Below, piece after piece: positions 7,205 through 15,701 of a stretch of 17,321 nucleotides of DNA; within the stretch, counting starts at the first letter, position 1; each line of letters begins with the position of its first letter. The notes below the pieces were generated by a model. That model was not told where the DNA came from, ran no database searches, and was given only the letters and a program-made list of their open reading frames with translations. Location: the NCBI GenBank assembly GCA_946222285.1, contig CAMIIP010000030.1:1-17321 (forward strand). The letters run 5' to 3'. The stretch is from an uncultured Rothia sp. (GTDB lineage Bacteria; Actinomycetota; Actinomycetes; Actinomycetales; Micrococcaceae). The translations under genes and the position numbers were made by a program.

Positions 7205-7672
7205 TTAGTAACTCAACGAAGTCGAGATGCCGCTACAGGGAGGCCCCGGCTCTATATCGATTTGGGCTCCACGTGCTTCCCCTTCGGGGTTGAGAGTAAC
7301 AGTAAGCTGAAAGTTTCTTACTTCTCTTCCATCAAAAGTGAAAACATAAGTTTGTGAAGTATCGTCGTATGCTTCAATCCGATTTAACACAAGGTCACCC
7401 ACAGTAGAGGTAACTACAGGTGAGATAGGGTAATCGTTAGAAATTGAAATACGAACTTCTGAATCATTACCAAAATCATCTTTGCCGAAGGGACCCTGAA
7501 CGTTATAGGAAAACGCGTATCCTTTTTCTTCTGGAGGAGTATCAGCATCTATTTCAGTAAAAATAGGGCAAGAAGATGCTGCATAAGCAGGAATAGAAGC
7601 CGTTGAAATCACTGCTGGAATCGACCAGGCAACTCCTTGAACAAGTTGGCGACGGTTAGAGACAACAGACAT
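7205..7672 (-). CDS. Exported protein with twin-arginine-like signal
   Basis: 155 residues. The N-terminus NRRQLVQG (R7, R8), a hydrophobic stretch about 11-28 and the cleavage motif PAYA-A (A29-Y-A31) are typical of Tat-type or generic signals in actinobacterial secreted proteins. The mature part (about 120 residues) is acidic with alternating strands (EVRISISND, QTYVFTFDG, FQLTVTLN), suggesting a beta-sandwich. It holds two cysteines, C35 and C146, that could pair outside the cell. No family is recognised. The ribosome site (GAAAGAAG) is weak. It lies upstream of ilvD in the same direction but with a gap of 168 bases, so it probably has its own promoter. Confidence 0.8.
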   Translation of the reverse strand: MSVVSNRRQLVQGVAWSIPAVISTASIPAYAASSCPIFTEIDADTPPEEKGYAFSYNVQGPFGKDDFGNDSEVRISISNDYPISPVVTSTVGDLVLNRIEAYDDTSQTYVFTFDGREVRNFQLTVTLNPEGEARGAQIDIEPGPPCSGISTSLSY

Positions 7673-7869
7673 GTTGTTTTACTTCTTTCATGAAGATTCT
7701 GCAGTAATCCCCACCAAGTTAATAACGCTACTCTACTTGGGGAGGGAGACATGAGATATAAAGCGTCTTAGTAGCGATTATTACTTCAAATTTATATTAA
7801 AAATTAAAATTTCTCAAACATTCGTGACGACCGTATCTGAAATCCACGGTAATATTAAAAGAAAACTTT

Positions 7870-8472
7870 TCAGTAGCCAGCACGCTCTTTCACGCTCTGT
7901 TCATTAAGCCAAACGCCAAACAACTCCCCATCTGGTTCAAACAGGACACCTGCCGTAGCCGGAAGCACCACCGGCGTAAAACCTAAAGAACTCACATAGT
8001 CTGTCACGACCTTAAGCGCCGCATCTAGCTGCGCGTCGTCCTCCCCCGTTCCAGGATTAATGACGGCGACGGCACGACGCGGTCCAGGCTGAATCACGCG
8101 GGTATCAGTACTGAGTTCTTCGTAAGAAATATGGTTCAGAGTACGAATAAGGGGAACGTGCACATTCTTCACAACATTTATAGAATTCCCTGTTCCAGTA
8201 GCCTCCCAAGGATTGGTGGCATCAATAATCAATGTGTCGATTCTGTCTAAATCCAAAGAAGTGAGAGCCGTTCGCGGCACAGCCAAAACCACAATATCTG
8301 CCTGAGCAGCCTCCTCAAAACTTACAAGAAGCGCTCCAGGAACCAGTGTGGAAAGAATAAGATCCAGCATGGGTTTAGGGCGAGAATAAATTACCGTTTC
8401 ATGCCCGGCTAATACAGATAATCTTGCTAAAGTCGTGCCCAATTTTCCGGCACCAATAATTGCAATTTTCAT
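7870..8472 (-). CDS. F420/NAD(P)-dependent oxidoreductase-like dinucleotide-binding protein
   Basis: 200 residues from ATG 8472; the open frame extends 15 codons upstream, but MKIAIIGAGKLGTTLARL is the normal start of this fold. GAGKLG (about 7-12) is the dinucleotide-binding glycine loop and VIYSRP (about 27-32) is where the 2'-phosphate of NADP or F420-type substrates is read. DIVVLAVPRTAL and LIIDATNPW are further family-like strands. Proteins of this type include F420:NADP oxidoreductases and related reductases, so the cofactor cannot be fixed. Its divergent neighbour is a luciferase-like flavin oxidoreductase 60 bases away, a pairing that fits F420/FMN-linked redox chemistry. Confidence 0.8.
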   Translation of the reverse strand: MKIAIIGAGKLGTTLARLSVLAGHETVIYSRPKPMLDLILSTLVPGALLVSFEEAAQADIVVLAVPRTALTSLDLDRIDTLIIDATNPWEATGTGNSINVVKNVHVPLIRTLNHISYEELSTDTRVIQPGPRRAVAVINPGTGEDDAQLDAALKVVTDYVSSLGFTPVVLPATAGVLFEPDGELFGVWLNEQSVKERAGY

Positions 8473-8497
8473 GTAAAACCTAACCTTGACTAGACCC

Positions 8498-8507
8498 GGA
8501 ATATTCC
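8498..8507. promoter_or_regulatory. Palindrome GGAATATTCC between divergent genes
   Basis: A perfect 10-base palindrome sits in the 60-base gap between the two divergent genes, 26 bases from one start codon and 26 from the other. A central position in a divergent promoter fits an operator, but no regulator gene is adjacent and the motif is short. Confidence 0.35.
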
Positions 8508-8532
8508 TGAAGAGCACGCTGTTGAGACTAAC

Positions 8533-9537
8533 ATGAACCTAAATTTTGGAATTGACCATTTCGGTGACCTCAAAAATAACAACTACGCTCAAAGCCTCAA
8601 AGATCTCGTCGCACAGGCAGTTCTCGCCGACGAAGTAGGGATAAGCTCCTACAATCTTGGGGAGCATCACCGCGACGATTACGCCGTAGCAGCCCCTGAA
8701 ATTGTGCTCTCATATATCGCTGCCCAGACCAAAAACATCAAGCTGGGCACCGGTGTCGTTGTGCTCTCTTCTGACGATCCTGTACGTATTTACGAGCGCT
8801 TTGCCGAACTCGATGCCCTCAGCGATCACCGCATGGAACTTACCGTAGGTCGCGGCTCTTTCACAGAATCCTTTCCCCTCTTTGGCTACGCGCTCTCTGA
8901 TTACGAAGAACTCTTTGAAGAAAAATTGGCAATGCTGGCAGAAATTTGGAAAGGCGACCCCATCACTTGGAAGGGGAAGCACACCCAAAAGCTCAACGGA
9001 CAAAGACTGTACCCCGTTATGGATTCTGATAACGTTCCCCTCTACGTAGCCGTGGGCGGATCACCAGAGTCCGTTATCCGCGCAGCTCACTACGATTTGG
9101 GGCTTCGTCTAGCAGTTATCGGTGGTGATCCTGCCCGTTTTGCCCCTTTCGCTGAGCTCTACCGTAAATCTCGCGAACGCTTCGAGCATACTGCCACCCG
9201 AAGCATTGGATTCCACAGCCCCGGTCTCATTGCCGAAACTGATGAAAAAGCCCGTGAACTCTTCTACGGAGATTTTGAAAAGATTAATAACCGTATCGGT
9301 GCTGAACGCGGTTGGATGGGCATGGACAAAGAACGCTTTATCCACGAAGTTGAGCACGGAGCCTTATTCGTGGGTTCTGCCGAAACTGTAGCTCAAAAGA
9401 TTGCAAAGAATATTAAGATTCTCGAAGCTGATACCTTCAACCTCAAGATGGGACAGGGCACTCAGGAAGCTCACCTGGATTCAATTCGTCTCTACGGCGA
9501 AAAGGTTATCCCCATGGTGAAAGATATGCTTTCTTAA
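8533..9537 (+). CDS. Luciferase-like flavin-dependent monooxygenase
   Basis: 334 residues, a typical length for a bacterial luciferase-like TIM-barrel oxidoreductase using FMN or F420. Recognisable features are NFGIDHFGDL at the start, NLGEHHRDDY (about 40-50), IKLGTGVVVLS (about 69-79), RMELTVGRGSF (about 100-110), LYVAVGGSPES and VGSAETVAQKIA in the C-terminal half. There is no strong ribosome site before ATG 8533, so the leader may be short. It is divergent from the dinucleotide-binding gene (gap 60 bases) and converges with the FAD oxidoreductase pseudogene (gap 29 bases). The physiological substrate is unknown. Confidence 0.9.
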   Translation: MNLNFGIDHFGDLKNNNYAQSLKDLVAQAVLADEVGISSYNLGEHHRDDYAVAAPEIVLSYIAAQTKNIKLGTGVVVLSSDDPVRIYERFAELDALSDHRMELTVGRGSFTESFPLFGYALSDYEELFEEKLAMLAEIWKGDPITWKGKHTQKLNGQRLYPVMDSDNVPLYVAVGGSPESVIRAAHYDLGLRLAVIGGDPARFAPFAELYRKSRERFEHTATRSIGFHSPGLIAETDEKARELFYGDFEKINNRIGAERGWMGMDKERFIHEVEHGALFVGSAETVAQKIAKNIKILEADTFNLKMGQGTQEAHLDSIRLYGEKVIPMVKDMLS

Positions 9538-9566
9538 GCGTCAAATATTATCTCCCTCCGAGCGAT

Positions 9567-10981
9567 TTATCTCAGCTCGGTAGGCACTTTCTCCAGTAAC
9601 CGTAACCAGATTTCCGAAGCCGTCGGGTAAGCAGGCACCGCATGGCGCAGTAGCTTCACCGGCAACTGAGCAAGAACAGCTACGGTTGCCGCATGAAGCA
9701 AATCGGAGACTTCGTTGCCTACAAAAGTGGCGCCGAGGAGCCTGCCGCTCTCTTTCTCCACCACAAGTTCACCAAACCCGGGAGTAGAGTTAGAGAGCAA
9801 AAGTGCACCGGCTACCTCCTTCATTGTTGCGCGCACGATCAGAGCATCTATACCCTGCTTTTTAGCTTGAACAAGTGTCTGCCCTACGTGAGCAACCTGA
9901 GGGTTAGAGAAGATGATCTGAGGAACAGGAACTTCATCAGTCGGCATCTTCAGCTCATTCTTTCCAGCCAGGGCAGAACCAAGAACTCGCGCCTCGTACT
10001 TGCCCTGATGGGTTAAAGCTGTTTTTCCACCGGCATCGCCTAGCGCGTAGAGCCAGGGCGGCATCTTGTTTTCAAGAATATCTTGGGGAGTCAAACCAAT
10101 GCTTTCAAGACCCACAGAATCCAAAGAGGGCTTGCGACCGGTAGCCACCATAATCTCGCTAGCGCGCAATATTTGACCACTTTCTAGCTGAAGTTCTACC
10201 TCACCGCCATGAACTTTTCCTAGCCCTCTTGCCTCAGCATTCTCGCGCTGAGCCGATTGCACAGAAGCGTTAAAAAAAGTACCTCAACGCCACTCTTCTC
10301 CAAGCTTTTACTGACGGTGTTAGAAAGCTCCGCCACTTCTGCACCCAGACCACCGAGCAGGTGATCGCCTCGCACCAAAAGTGTAAGGCGGGTTCCCAAA
10401 GCCGCCAGCCAAGTTGCAGCTTCAATAGCAACAACGCCGCCGCCTACTATTACCATGCTCTCAGGAATCTCTTGAACGCCGGTGGCATCCCGATTATTCC
10501 AGGGTAGAAGCGGCTGATAGAGTTCAGGAATTTTTGCCCTGCTGCCGGTAGCGATAACAACGGCTTTGCGGGCAGTTATTACAGTCTTCTGCTCCGATTC
10601 TTCGTCTGCAGAAATTACTCTGACAGACTTGGGTGCTACCAGTTCACCGCGTCCGCGATATACCGCTAATCCGGCGCCCTGCGCCCAGCGAACCTGCCCA
10701 CTATCGTTATAGTGCGATACCCAGCTATCACGCCTGGCTAAGAGCTCCTGCGGATTAAGGTGAGTGTCTTCCAGTCCCGGTAGGTGTTCAGCCGTATCGA
10801 GTACCTGCAAGGGACGAAGTAGCGCTTTAGAAGGCATACACGCATAATATGAGCATTCACCACCCAGCAAACCCTGCTCAATCAAAGCCACTTCTAAACC
10901 GCCGTCGTGAGCATACTGGGCTACGTTCTCACCCACGGGCCCAGCACCGATAACTACTAGGTCAAATTCTTCTTTCTCCAT
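9567..10981 (-). pseudogene. FAD/NAD(P) disulfide oxidoreductase, frameshifted
   Basis: Reads as a mercuric reductase/dihydrolipoyl dehydrogenase-like flavoprotein of about 471 residues once repaired. I chose ATG 10981 (MEKEEFDLVVIGAGPVGENV) because it places the FAD loop GAGPVG at the N-terminus; an ATG at 11017 and a TTG at 11029 are longer alternatives. The redox disulfide is CSYYAC (CX4C in GGECSYYACMPSKALL), the NAD(P) loop is MVIVGGGVVAIEAA, and the dimerisation end is HAVPAYPTASEIWLRLLE. The frame breaks after GVEVLF in the run of seven As at 10272-10278. One more base (or two fewer) there joins it to NASVQSAQRENAEARG and the complete C-terminus. The protein may be fully functional if the run length is wrong in this sequence. 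Confidence 0.88.
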
Positions 10982-11044
10982 GTTGCCCAGGCTAACAGTT
11001 TGAGCTGAAAGCGACATGCATTTACCCAAGCCAGCGCAGCCCTA

Positions 11045-11057
11045 TATATTGAGATTC
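11045..11057 (+). promoter_or_regulatory. Probable -10 box for a leaderless mRNA
   Basis: TATATT at 11045-11050 is followed by 7 bases and then the ATG at 11058, the spacing expected if transcription starts at the A of the start codon. No Shine-Dalgarno sequence precedes this ATG. Leaderless mRNAs are common in actinobacteria. Confidence 0.55.
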
Positions 11058-11552
11058 ATGGCAACACATGATTCCTATAATCCACTGAAATATTTTCTTG
11101 ATAAATCATCACCCGCTTCGTGGAAAGCGATTGGTGCCCTCTCTCAGGCAGCTGGGGCAGATGCCCGCGAAGCAGGTTTAGGAGAGGAACTCATCGAACT
11201 CATTAATCTGCGCATTTCACAGATTAATGGTTGTGCCTACTGCCTCAATGTCCACACCGAACGTGCCCTCAAAATTGGTATCTCTGAACAGCGCCGCGCT
11301 CTTCTACCCGCTTGGGAAGATGCCGTCGTCTACAGCGACAAAGAAAAAGCTGCCCTCCGGCTCGCTGAAGCAGTCACCGAGCTGCCCAGCGCAGAAGAAA
11401 GAGACTTCGCACAAATCTTTGCCAAGAGCTTTCTGACCGACGCAGAATTTGGTGCTGTTCAGTGGCTAGCAATCACGATGAACGCCACCAACCGAATCTC
11501 CATCATGTCCCACCACCCAGTCCGAGAAAAACCTGCGCGGGAAAAGAAATAA
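11058..11552 (+). CDS. AhpD/carboxymuconolactone decarboxylase-family protein
   Basis: 164 residues. The CMD-fold motif is GCAYCLNVHT with C59, C62 and H66, the CxxC peroxidase/reductase centre found in AhpD-type members, so a role in peroxide or disulfide chemistry is more likely than lactone decarboxylation. I chose ATG 11058 because MATHDSYNPLKYF is a usual N-terminus and the TATATT spacing fits a leaderless start; the open frame runs 14 codons further upstream. The pirin gene starts 3 bases after its stop and a GNAT-like gene follows, making a three-gene plus-strand unit divergent from the FAD oxidoreductase. Confidence 0.9.
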   Translation: MATHDSYNPLKYFLDKSSPASWKAIGALSQAAGADAREAGLGEELIELINLRISQINGCAYCLNVHTERALKIGISEQRRALLPAWEDAVVYSDKEKAALRLAEAVTELPSAEERDFAQIFAKSFLTDAEFGAVQWLAITMNATNRISIMSHHPVREKPAREKK

Positions 11553-11555
11553 ATC

Positions 11556-12585
11556 ATGAGCAACACCGAACCAAATCCCCAAGAAAAAGTCTGCACTGAT
11601 ACAGGGCTATCCAATGGGGTGCAACACTTTGAAACTCCGCAGGGCGTCGTTGAAATTTTAGAGCCTCGCGCTGTTCCCCTCGGCGGACCTCGCGCTATGA
11701 CGGTCTCCCGATCGCTTCCACAAAAGGCACGCTCTTTTATCGGCGCCTGGTGTTTTTGCGACTATTTCGGTCCGGACGACGTCGCTAAATCCGGCGGCAT
11801 GAAAGTACCCAGACACCCGCACACCGGGCTCGCCACTGTCTCCTGGCTCTTTGAAGGGCACATCAACCATATAGACTCGGCAGGTAACTGGGCCAATGTT
11901 CACCCCCGGCTGGGTCAACCTCATGAATGCGGGATCAGGTATTACCCACTCTGAGTTTTCCTCCGCTGACACCACGATTCTGCACGGGCTGCAGCTCTGG
12001 TATGCCCTACCTGAGGAACACCGTTTCAGCGAGCCTACCCTAGAATCCTTCAAGCCAGAGGAGATTCAAGGAGAGGGCTTCACCGCAAAAGTTTTCCTCG
12101 GCTCTCTCCTTGGCTATACTTCACCGGTTCACACCTATATTCCGCTCACCGGCGTAGAGTTTCGTCTCGAAGCCGGAGCCACCCTTGAGATTGAGGTTCC
12201 GACCGACCACGAACACGGCATCGTGCAAGTCACCGGAGGGATCACCCTAGACGGAGTTGAAGTCCCCCCAGAATCCATAGATTTCGCCCCCACCGGCAGA
12301 AAAAAGCTCACCCTCCATGCACCCAAAGAGCCAGCCATCGCCGTCCTTCTCGGTGGTCAACCACTGAGTGAAGAAATAGTGATGTGGTGGAACTTTGTAG
12401 GTAGAACCCACGAAGAAATCGCGCTCTGGCGCTCACGCTACATGCAAAAAATGGGATTTGATGAAACCGCAGAAAGCTATGACGACGGCATAGATTACCC
12501 CCAATTTGGCGAGTTCCCGCCAGATCAGCCACGCCCCATTCCTGCGCCCCAGCTACCGGCTGTCAAACTTAGACTCCGTAAATAA
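11556..12585 (+). pseudogene. Pirin-family protein, frameshifted
   Basis: A cupin-fold pirin of about 342 residues after repair. In pirins two His, one His and one Glu bind an iron; here they are H87 and H89 (PRHPHTG) and, after repair, H131 and E133 (GITHSEF). The N-terminal part ends NWANVHP at 11901-11907; the next residues GWVNLMNAGSG are in another frame. The break is the C-run 11903-11907: one C fewer gives WANVHPGWVNLM, which fits the family pattern. The C-terminal cupin half (LHGLQLWYALPEEHRF, then VLLGGQPL) is intact. It may act as a quercetin-type dioxygenase or redox sensor; which is not clear. Its start lies 3 bases after the AhpD-like stop. Confidence 0.88.
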
Positions 12586-12619
12586 ATTTGCCCTGATGAC
12601 CCGCACGAAAGGAAAACAC

Positions 12620-12973
12620 ATGAGTGCATCGCTAACCAACCCCGTTGTTAAAGTAGGCTTTCAAGAAGGTCAAAAAGCCTTCGAAATTCATGTCGATAAC
12701 AGCTCAAACGCTGCCGGATTCACCCAGTTTATTGACTTCACCGGCACAGGGCATCCTCAGCGGATTTTCCCCCACACCGTCGTCAAAGAAGAATTCGGCG
12801 GACACGGGCTAGCCTCTATTCTCGTTCAGCAAGCCCTCGATACCAGTATCGAGGAAGGCTTCAAGATTGTAGCTCTGTGCCCTTACGTTAAAGCCTGGCT
12901 GAAAAAACATCCTGACTATCAGAAACATGTAGATAAAGCCGAGCACCAGCATATCGAAGCTCTTTCTCAATAG
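12620..12973 (+). CDS. GNAT-like N-acetyltransferase, YjdJ type
   Basis: 117 residues. I chose ATG 12620 because AAAGGA precedes it by 6 bases and the extra 38 codons of the open frame overlap the pirin gene. The acetyl-CoA pocket is VVKEEFGGHGLASILVQQAL and the C-terminal VALCPYVKAWLKKHPDY is characteristic of the small YjdJ-like GCN5-related family. It lies 34 bases after the pirin stop and before the bidirectional terminator, so it is the last gene of the AhpD-pirin-GNAT unit. The substrate is unknown. Confidence 0.85.
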   Translation: MSASLTNPVVKVGFQEGQKAFEIHVDNSSNAAGFTQFIDFTGTGHPQRIFPHTVVKEEFGGHGLASILVQQALDTSIEEGFKIVALCPYVKAWLKKHPDYQKHVDKAEHQHIEALSQ

Positions 12974-12979
12974 ATACGG

Positions 12980-13025
12980 AAAAGGACGATGCCGCGAGTT
13001 ACTTGCTCGCGGCATCGTCCTTTTT
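12980..13025. terminator. Strong bidirectional terminator
   Basis: The arms 12980-12998 and 13006-13024 are perfectly complementary (19 pairs) around the loop TTACTTG, with a GC-rich core and A- and T-runs at the two ends. It serves both the plus-strand GNAT-like gene (stop 12973) and the minus-strand permease gene (stop 13045). Confidence 0.95.
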
Positions 13026-13044
13026 CTCATGAGTCAAAGAAACT

Positions 13045-14568
13045 TTACTTCTCTGAGTCGCGTTCCTTAATCGCTACAGTAGCAGGACGCTGGGCAACTA
13101 CCGGACTAACACCGGTGTAACCTTCACGCTGAGCAGCAATAGCGTAGATATTCTTACGAGCCATGAACCAGCCCAGAATCATCAGCGGAATGATGATGAT
13201 AAGCGAACCGAGCGTCAGCGTACCTACCGGATAATCGAAACCAATGAGCACAAGAACGCCTACCAGGAAGACCAGAATGATCCAGTCAGTAAAGGGAGCA
13301 CCAGGCATACGGTACTCGGGGCGGGGGTAAACACCCTTTTTGGTAAGCGAAACGAACTTCATGTGGCACAGGGCAATGGTTCCCCAGCCAGCGATAATGC
13401 CCAACGATGCTACGTTGAGAACGATCTCGAAAGCGTCCTCAGGAACAAAGAAGTTCAAGATAACACCGAGGAAAGCAACACCAGCGGTGAGCAGAATACC
13501 GCCGAAAGGAACGCCGTTCTTGGAAATCTTCTGCGCGAACTTAGGAGCTGAACCTGCTACAGACATGGAATGCAGAATACGACCAGTGGAGTATAAGCCA
13601 GCGTTCAAAGAGGAAAGCGCTGCGGTAATAACAACAAGTTCCATGATTGGACCAGCATAACCAACACCAATGGATGAGAAGAAAGTTACGAAGGGCGACT
13701 CGTCCTTGGAGTAAGCGTTGTGAGGCAAAAGCAAAGTCAGCAAAACAACGGAGCCAACGTAGAAGATTGCCACACGCCAGATTACAGTGTTGATCGCCTT
13801 AGGAATGACCTTACGTGCATCTTTACTTTCACCTGAGGTAGTGCCTACCAGCTCGATGGAAGCGTAAGCGAAAACAACGCCCTGCATCACAACCAGTGCG
13901 GGACCAATACCGTTGGGGAAGATACCACCGTTTTCAGTAATAAGGCTAAAACCGGTTTGTGAGCCGGTAGGAGTACCGAAAATAACGAAGAAAATACCGA
14001 GGATGAGGAAGGCAACAAGCGCCAAAACCTTGATGAGAGCGAACCAGAATTCCAGCTCGCCAAAGACTTTAACCGAAATCAGGTTAAGAGAAACAACGAG
14101 AATGAGCACCACGAAAGCAATGAGCCACTGCGGCAAGTGCTCGATGAAAGTACTGTACTGTCCAAACCACTTCACATAAATAGCGATAGCAGTGGAATCA
14201 ACAATGGAGGTCATCGCCCAGTTGATCCAATAGAACCATCCCGAAACGAAGGCGAGCTTTTCGCCAAAGAACTCACGGGCATAGGAGACGAAGGAGCCCG
14301 ATGAGGGGCGGTGAACGACCAGCTCGCCCAAAGCGCGAAGGATGAAGTAAGCAATAATGCCACAGAGCAAATAGTCCAGTGCCAACGCAGGACCTGCCAA
14401 CGCCAGTCGTCCGCCTGCGCCGAGGAACAGACCGGTACCGATGGCGCCACCGATGGCAATCATCTGAAGCTGGCGGGAACCTAGACCCTTATGGAATCCA
14501 TCTTGCTCTTCTTCAAAAGCGTTCGTGTTGGGCGCACTTGTCTGTGCACCTTCAGTTTTCTCTACCAT
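13045..14568 (-). CDS. ansP: Amino-acid permease, AnsP (asparagine) type
   Basis: 507 residues with about 12 membrane helices, the size of AroP/AnsP-type members of the amino-acid/polyamine/organocation superfamily, which take up amino acids with protons across the inner membrane. LQMIAIGGAIGTGLFLGAGG (about 34-53) is the substrate-binding first helix, and LRALGELVVHRPSSGSFVSY and NWAMTSIVDSTAIA are close to what I recall of asparagine permeases, hence the symbol. Other amino-acid substrates cannot be excluded. The ribosome site AAGAAG is weak. It ends 20 bases from the bidirectional terminator. Confidence 0.85.
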   Translation of the reverse strand: MVEKTEGAQTSAPNTNAFEEEQDGFHKGLGSRQLQMIAIGGAIGTGLFLGAGGRLALAGPALALDYLLCGIIAYFILRALGELVVHRPSSGSFVSYAREFFGEKLAFVSGWFYWINWAMTSIVDSTAIAIYVKWFGQYSTFIEHLPQWLIAFVVLILVVSLNLISVKVFGELEFWFALIKVLALVAFLILGIFFVIFGTPTGSQTGFSLITENGGIFPNGIGPALVVMQGVVFAYASIELVGTTSGESKDARKVIPKAINTVIWRVAIFYVGSVVLLTLLLPHNAYSKDESPFVTFFSSIGVGYAGPIMELVVITAALSSLNAGLYSTGRILHSMSVAGSAPKFAQKISKNGVPFGGILLTAGVAFLGVILNFFVPEDAFEIVLNVASLGIIAGWGTIALCHMKFVSLTKKGVYPRPEYRMPGAPFTDWIILVFLVGVLVLIGFDYPVGTLTLGSLIIIIPLMILGWFMARKNIYAIAAQREGYTGVSPVVAQRPATVAIKERDSEK

Positions 14569-14932
14569 TCATGTCTTCTTACTGTCAGAAAATGAAGCTG
14601 AAACTTACTATGAACCGGGACTTTGCAACGGGTATCGACGATGTAAGAAAGCAAGAGAATATCTAGTTATGAGTTATGCAGGTAGGTAAGTACAAAAATG
14701 ATGTATCAGACCGGTTCACTGTTCAACGAGGTTGTACGAAGCAAAACCCTACCCGGGATTTGTTACCCACATCGTTACATCTGTTCGCTGAGACCGAAAA
14801 ATTTTTGGCTTTTTGGAGGACGAGCGGACGGCCAGAAGGCGCGACTTTACGATTTTAGCGGCTTATCTTTCAAGAACACATCGGATCGGGAGTAGCACAC
14901 AACGGAGAATCGAACTCATCCACACTATCTTC
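14569..14932. other. Intergenic stretch before the IS derivative
   Basis: 364 bases without a gene I can defend. The ansP promoter must be near 14569-14700 on the minus strand, but I see no clean -35/-10 pair. Two short plus-strand open frames (14676-14858 and 14698-14895) have poor starts and composition and are not reported as genes. Bases 14901-14920 recall a tRNA T-loop, but no cloverleaf can be built. Confidence 0.5.
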
Positions 14933-15187
14933 AATGAGGCTTATTTATAAGAGGTACCCCTCATACCCCGTCACCAAGAGACAACCGCCGTTCGCCCATG
15001 AACAGTTCACCGACCTCACCACAGTCCTGGATCAGGAAACTGAGCTTCCCAAGAGGAAATGCTTTTCTCTGGCAAACATCAACGTACCGGTTTCAGTCAT
15101 CAAGTTATCTGATGGGTGGGGGTGTTTTTTGGTGGTTCGGTTGTTGGTGTTTTTGCGGCTGGGGCCCTCTTATGAATAAGCCTCATT
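14933..15187. mobile_element. Internally deleted IS (MITE-like), transposase fragment inside
   Basis: The ends 14933-14954 and 15166-15187 are inverted repeats of 22 bases with one mismatch (starting AATGAGGCTTATT). Inside, on the plus strand at about 15048-15105, a short transposase fragment reads MLFSGKHQRTGFSHQVI and then stops, preceded by GN then a stop and ASQEE. The same block (LFSDKHKCTGFNHQII) occurs in the larger transposase remnant near 15940. It looks like an HARBI/IS5-type (DDE_Tnp_4) core fragment. The 255-base element is too short to encode a transposase, so it is a deletion derivative that may be mobilised in trans. The right inverted repeat ends at the base before the stop codon of the adjacent 98-residue gene, so the insertion may have reset that gene's 3' end. 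Confidence 0.75.
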
Positions 15188-15484
15188 TTAGGAATTATAC
15201 TTTTTCCTCAATGCAGCCTCTACTACATCTAAATAAATTGCGGTTTCAGCAATTTTGGATAATTCAAGATAATGCTCAATTTCTCCCATACTCAACCCAA
15301 AAATTGTAGTTTGCTCTATGAGGTCATCCATTCGATAAGCCAAATATGAATAATGCTGTTTTAAATCTTCGACAGTTACTTGGCTAATGATACGATCAAC
15401 CCACAAATCAATATTATCTTTCTCTGGACGGCACAAAGTGATAATTTTCTTGACCTTGCCCTGGTTCTCATATGAATACGACAT
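15188..15484 (-). CDS. Small hypothetical protein next to the IS derivative
   Basis: 98 residues from ATG 15484. AAGGG lies one base before it and AGGAG about 15 bases before, so the start is acceptable but not strong; no alternative in-frame start is near. The protein is charged and probably mostly helical (VKKIITLCRPEKDNIDLW, then IGEIEHYLEL-type helices), soluble and without a signal peptide. I do not recognise it. The stop at 15188-15190 touches the right inverted repeat of the IS derivative. Its composition is AT-rich like the surrounding region, which suggests acquired DNA. A small immunity- or antitoxin-like role is possible only by analogy of size and setting. Confidence 0.55.
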   Translation of the reverse strand: MSYSYENQGKVKKIITLCRPEKDNIDLWVDRIISQVTVEDLKQHYSYLAYRMDDLIEQTTIFGLSMGEIEHYLELSKIAETAIYLDVVEAALRKKYNS

Positions 15485-15701
15485 ACCCTTATTTTTCTTC
15501 TCCTGTTGCAGGATAATCGATGCACTTTAGATGTGAGATTTTACTAACACTGGAATTTCACGTATTAATAATATTTTCAATCTGACTAGGAATATTACTG
15601 ATTTTTGAGTTTTCTTTATAAAGAGTTACCCTCCCAACTAAATGACAGATCCATCAAAGACAAAAATGAGCATTAAATATCTACAAATAATCTCGCCCTG
15701 G

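Noticed and set aside
14895..14930. tRNA gene fragment on the minus strand
   Set aside because: A T-loop-like TTCGATT is present, but the adjoining T-stem pairs over only three bases and no anticodon or D arm can be formed.
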